Positions 61,758-64,000 of a stretch of DNA of 64,000 bases are shown here, piece after piece. The notes under the pieces are model-generated. The model searched no databases and had not been told where the DNA came from. It saw only the letters and a list, made by a program, of their open reading frames with translations. This DNA is from Candidatus Neomarinimicrobiota bacterium (GTDB lineage: Bacteria > Fidelibacterota > JAANXI01). Each line of letters starts with the position of its first letter. The first letter of the stretch is position 1. The translations under genes were made by a program, and so were the position numbers. The DNA lies in contig JAIPJS010000009.1 of assembly GCA_021734025.1 (NCBI GenBank), positions 78,390-142,389 on the forward strand. Direction: 5' to 3'.

Positions 61758-63119
61758 CTATTCCCTGTTTTTCCCATATTTCAAAATCCCCTTCACTTCC
61801 CCAATCGCGATAAACGGGATAAACCGCACAAACAGCAGGAAGCAGGTAAAAAACAGCCCGAAGCTGCCTGCCAGTGTGGCGATTTCAATGATTGTCGGCT
61901 TGTACATGGCCCAGCTGGACGGCACAAAATCCTGGTGAAGCGAGGTGACGATGATAACAAACCGCTCAAACCACATCCCAACGTTTATCAGGATCGAGGC
62001 GATGAAAACCAGCGTTACATTTCTTCGGAACTTCCGGAACCAGAAGAACTGGGGGAGGAGCACGTTGCACGCCATCATGATCCAAAATGCCCAGGCGTAC
62101 GGGCCGAGCGCCCGGTTCAGAAAGACGAATCGCTCGAACTCGTTCCCGGAGTACCACGCCATAAAAAATTCCGTTCCATACGAGAGCGCCACGATTCCAC
62201 CGGTGACCAGCACTACTTTGCCCATTTTCTCGATGTGATCGATGGTGATATATTCTTCGTAGTTCAACACCTTTCTAGCGATTATCATGAGTGTCAGCAC
62301 CATAGCAAATCCTGAGAACACCGCCCCGGCTACGAAGTACGGCGGAAAGATCGTGGAGTGCCATCCAGGGATCACCGAGGTGGCAAAATCCATACTCACG
62401 ATGGAGTGAACTGACAATACCAGCGGCGTCGCAAGCGCAGCCAGCAGCATGTAGACCGTCTCGTACCGGTGCCATGTCCGGGTAGAACCGTCCCAGCCTA
62501 AACTGAAAAATCGATAGAAAAATTTCTTTATCTTTGAGGTAGTCCTGTCCCGCAAGGTGGCTAAATCCGGAACCAATCCGATGTACCAGAATACCGCCGA
62601 AATCGTGAAATAGGTGCTGATGGCGAAAAAGTCCCACAGCAGCGGTGAACGAAAGTTCACCCAGAGCGGCCCACGGAAGTTGGGATACGGGATCACCCAG
62701 AAGAAATTCCACGGGCGTCCCATGTGAATCAGCGGAAATACGCCGGCGCACATCACCGCAAAGATGGTCATAGCTTCTGCAGAGCGGTTTATCGAAGTTC
62801 TCCATCTTTGCCGAAACAGAAACAGGATCGCCGATATCAGCGTCCCGGCGTGGCCGATCCCAACCCAGAAGACAAAGTTGGTGATATCGAACGCCCAGCC
62901 GACGGTTTTGTTGAGTCCCCAGGTACCGATGCCGACCTTCAGCTGGTATCCCACTGCAATCACACCGATTATCAGCACGGTAAATGAAGTCAGAAATGCG
63001 CCCCACCAGAGCGGCGTGGCCTTGTTTTCGAGGGGTTCGGCGACATCTTCGGTGACATCGCTATAATTTTTGTCGCCCCCGATGAGCGGCTTGCGCAGTA
63101 TCGAATACAACTTATGCAT
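61758..63119 (-). CDS. actC: Alternative complex III subunit ActC (NrfD-like, quinol-binding)
   Basis: 453 residues from ATG 63119 (the frame extends to an ATT at 63128, not used). About ten membrane helices of the NrfD fold: WGLNKTVGWAFDITNFVFWVGIGHAGTLISAILFLFR in helix 2-3, then WRTSINRSAEAMTIFAVMCAGVFPLIHMGRPW, both diagnostic for ActC. It carries the proposed menaquinol site facing the ActB iron-sulfur subunit. The start overlaps the actB stop by 8 bases. Confidence 0.93.
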   Translation of the reverse strand: MHKLYSILRKPLIGGDKNYSDVTEDVAEPLENKATPLWWGAFLTSFTVLIIGVIAVGYQLKVGIGTWGLNKTVGWAFDITNFVFWVGIGHAGTLISAILFLFRQRWRTSINRSAEAMTIFAVMCAGVFPLIHMGRPWNFFWVIPYPNFRGPLWVNFRSPLLWDFFAISTYFTISAVFWYIGLVPDLATLRDRTTSKIKKFFYRFFSLGWDGSTRTWHRYETVYMLLAALATPLVLSVHSIVSMDFATSVIPGWHSTIFPPYFVAGAVFSGFAMVLTLMIIARKVLNYEEYITIDHIEKMGKVVLVTGGIVALSYGTEFFMAWYSGNEFERFVFLNRALGPYAWAFWIMMACNVLLPQFFWFRKFRRNVTLVFIASILINVGMWFERFVIIVTSLHQDFVPSSWAMYKPTIIEIATLAGSFGLFFTCFLLFVRFIPFIAIGEVKGILKYGKNRE

Positions 63120-64000
63120 GGGAATCACCGTCCTCCGTTGATTCCCGGTTCCGCACCATCGAGAGGTAACCTGTAGTCGGCCGGAAATTCATCTTTTCCA
63201 GTATGCGATAATGTCTGGGATTCTCCATTGTCCTCGCGATTTTGCTTTCGGGATCGTTCATATCTCCGAAAATGATGGCATCTGTGGGACATGACTGCTG
63301 GCACGCCAACTGGATATCGCCATCCTGCAATTCGACTCCGTTCGCCTTCGCCTCATTTTTGGCTTCCTGGATGCGCTGGACGCAGAGCGAGCATTTCTCC
63401 ATCACGCCCCGGGACCGAACTGTCACATCCGGGTTCAGGGCCATCCGCTCCACTTCGTCGCCGTGATCATAGTCGAACCAGTTGAACCGCCGTACCTTGT
63501 AGGGACAGTTATTCGCGCAGTATCGCGTCCCGACGCACCGGTTGTAAATCTGCTGGTTCAGCCCCTCCTCGCTGTGTACGGTGGCCAGCACCGGACAGAC
63601 CGGCTCGCACGGCGCATGGTCACAGTGTTGGCACATCATCGGCTGATGAGAGACGTCCGGATTCTCCTCCGAGCCGGAGTAATACCGATCGATGCGAATC
63701 CAGTGCATCTCCCGGCGCCTCCGGACTTCATCCTTCCCAACCACCGGCACGTTATTTTCCGCATTACAGCTCACCAGACAGGCGGAGCAGCCGGTGCACT
63801 TATTCAGATCAATAGCCATGCCCCAGTGATGTCCCTCGTCGTACTCAAAATCGTTCGGCCAGAGCTGGAGATCTTCCTGACTGTGCCCGGACTCGTGGGT
63901 GGGATGCTCTGCGAATTCGGACAAAGTAGATTCCCGCACCATCTGCCGATCCGCGCCGCCGAATTTTTCCGGGATATCCAGGGTGTGATGCGTCTGCGTC
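63112..64000 (-). CDS. actB: Alternative complex III iron-sulfur subunit ActB, C-terminal part (5' end outside window)
   Basis: The frame is open to the window edge; position 64000 is inside the gene, and 295 codons including the stop are seen of an expected ~1000. The visible part is the ferredoxin-like half, with CTGCSACLVSC, CQHCDHAPCEPVC, CVGTRYCANNCPYKVRRF and CSLCVQRIQEA cluster motifs for three [4Fe-4S] and one [3Fe-4S] clusters. The stretch just before it (HHTLDIPEKFGGADRQMVRE) is the usual linker from the molybdopterin-like domain, which lacks a cofactor in this family. Confidence 0.93.
   Translation of the reverse strand, partial: TQTHHTLDIPEKFGGADRQMVRESTLSEFAEHPTHESGHSQEDLQLWPNDFEYDEGHHWGMAIDLNKCTGCSACLVSCNAENNVPVVGKDEVRRRREMHWIRIDRYYSGSEENPDVSHQPMMCQHCDHAPCEPVCPVLATVHSEEGLNQQIYNRCVGTRYCANNCPYKVRRFNWFDYDHGDEVERMALNPDVTVRSRGVMEKCSLCVQRIQEAKNEAKANGVELQDGDIQLACQQSCPTDAIIFGDMNDPESKIARTMENPRHYRILEKMNFRPTTGYLSMVRNRESTEDGDSHA

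Overview
The window looks like chromosome of a Gram-negative bacterium of the FCB superphylum (Bacteroidota/Ignavibacteriota/Calditrichota relatives). The pointers are KDO-lipopolysaccharide genes, a secreted pectate lyase with a YPNPFNP-type C-terminal sorting domain, and an alternative complex III (act) operon of the kind common in that group. A finer placement cannot be made from sequence reading alone. No rRNA, tRNA, CRISPR array, prophage or insertion sequence was seen. Almost everything from 1 to 15 kb and from 15.8 to 46 kb is on the minus strand.

Layout. 1-4.1 kb: LPS-KDO/housekeeping block (kdsC partial, kdsA, pyrG, kdsB, gatC). 4.2-5.5 kb: secreted PL1-type pectate lyase. 5.7-12.5 kb: YIP1-TolC-adaptor-ABC (MacAB-like) export operon. 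12.7-15.0 kb: GntR/YtrA-regulated ABC operon. 15.1-20.6 kb: nitrite/NO module (heme lipoprotein, NnrS-like, CopD-like, cupredoxin-fused copper nitrite reductase, hemerythrin-DUF2249, DGC-domain protein). 20.8-27.7 kb: FKBP isomerase and two giant PAS sensor kinases. 28.4-29.5 kb: DUF6448 and cupin proteins. 29.8-35.6 kb: PaoABC-like exported molybdenum aldehyde oxidoreductase with its XdhC and MocA maturation factors. 36.2-46.1 kb: one long respiratory cluster (MerR, triheme cytochrome, two YeeE/YedE sulfur transporters, PsrABC-like molybdoenzyme, b6-type cytochrome b, multiheme cytochrome, Rieske). 46.6-53.0 kb, plus strand: GFA protein, cytochrome c-prime, TetR, MMPL transporter, LolA-like protein, outer-membrane barrel. 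53.0-58.8 kb: molybdenum-cofactor operon (mobA, moaA, MOT1-type transporter, moaC-mogA fusion, moeA, MOSC) behind a structured leader that may be a Moco riboswitch. 59.1-64.0 kb: actF-E-D-C-B of alternative complex III, running off the end.

How it fits together. The molybdenum-cofactor operon would supply two molybdoenzymes encoded here, the PaoABC-like oxidoreductase (through MocA, as the cytosine dinucleotide) and the PsrA-like reductase (through MobA, as the guanine dinucleotide). Quinol can be handled by alternative complex III, by the PsrC subunit and by the b6/Rieske/multiheme complex, so the cell has a branched quinone-based respiratory chain with a nitrite-to-NO branch.

Three regulatory circuits can be read from the DNA. 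A palindrome TCRGA-N8-TCTGA lies against the -10 element of two divergent nitrite/NO-module promoters and recurs upstream of the cupin gene. A TetR-type palindrome TTAGTAA-N4-TTACTAA sits at the same offset from three promoters (cytochrome c-prime, tetR, MMPL operon). A MerR palindrome CTGTATTG-CC-CAATACAG precedes the sulfur/respiratory operon. A further striking feature is a family of modular intergenic repeats set inside operons, just after stop codons and in constant orientation.
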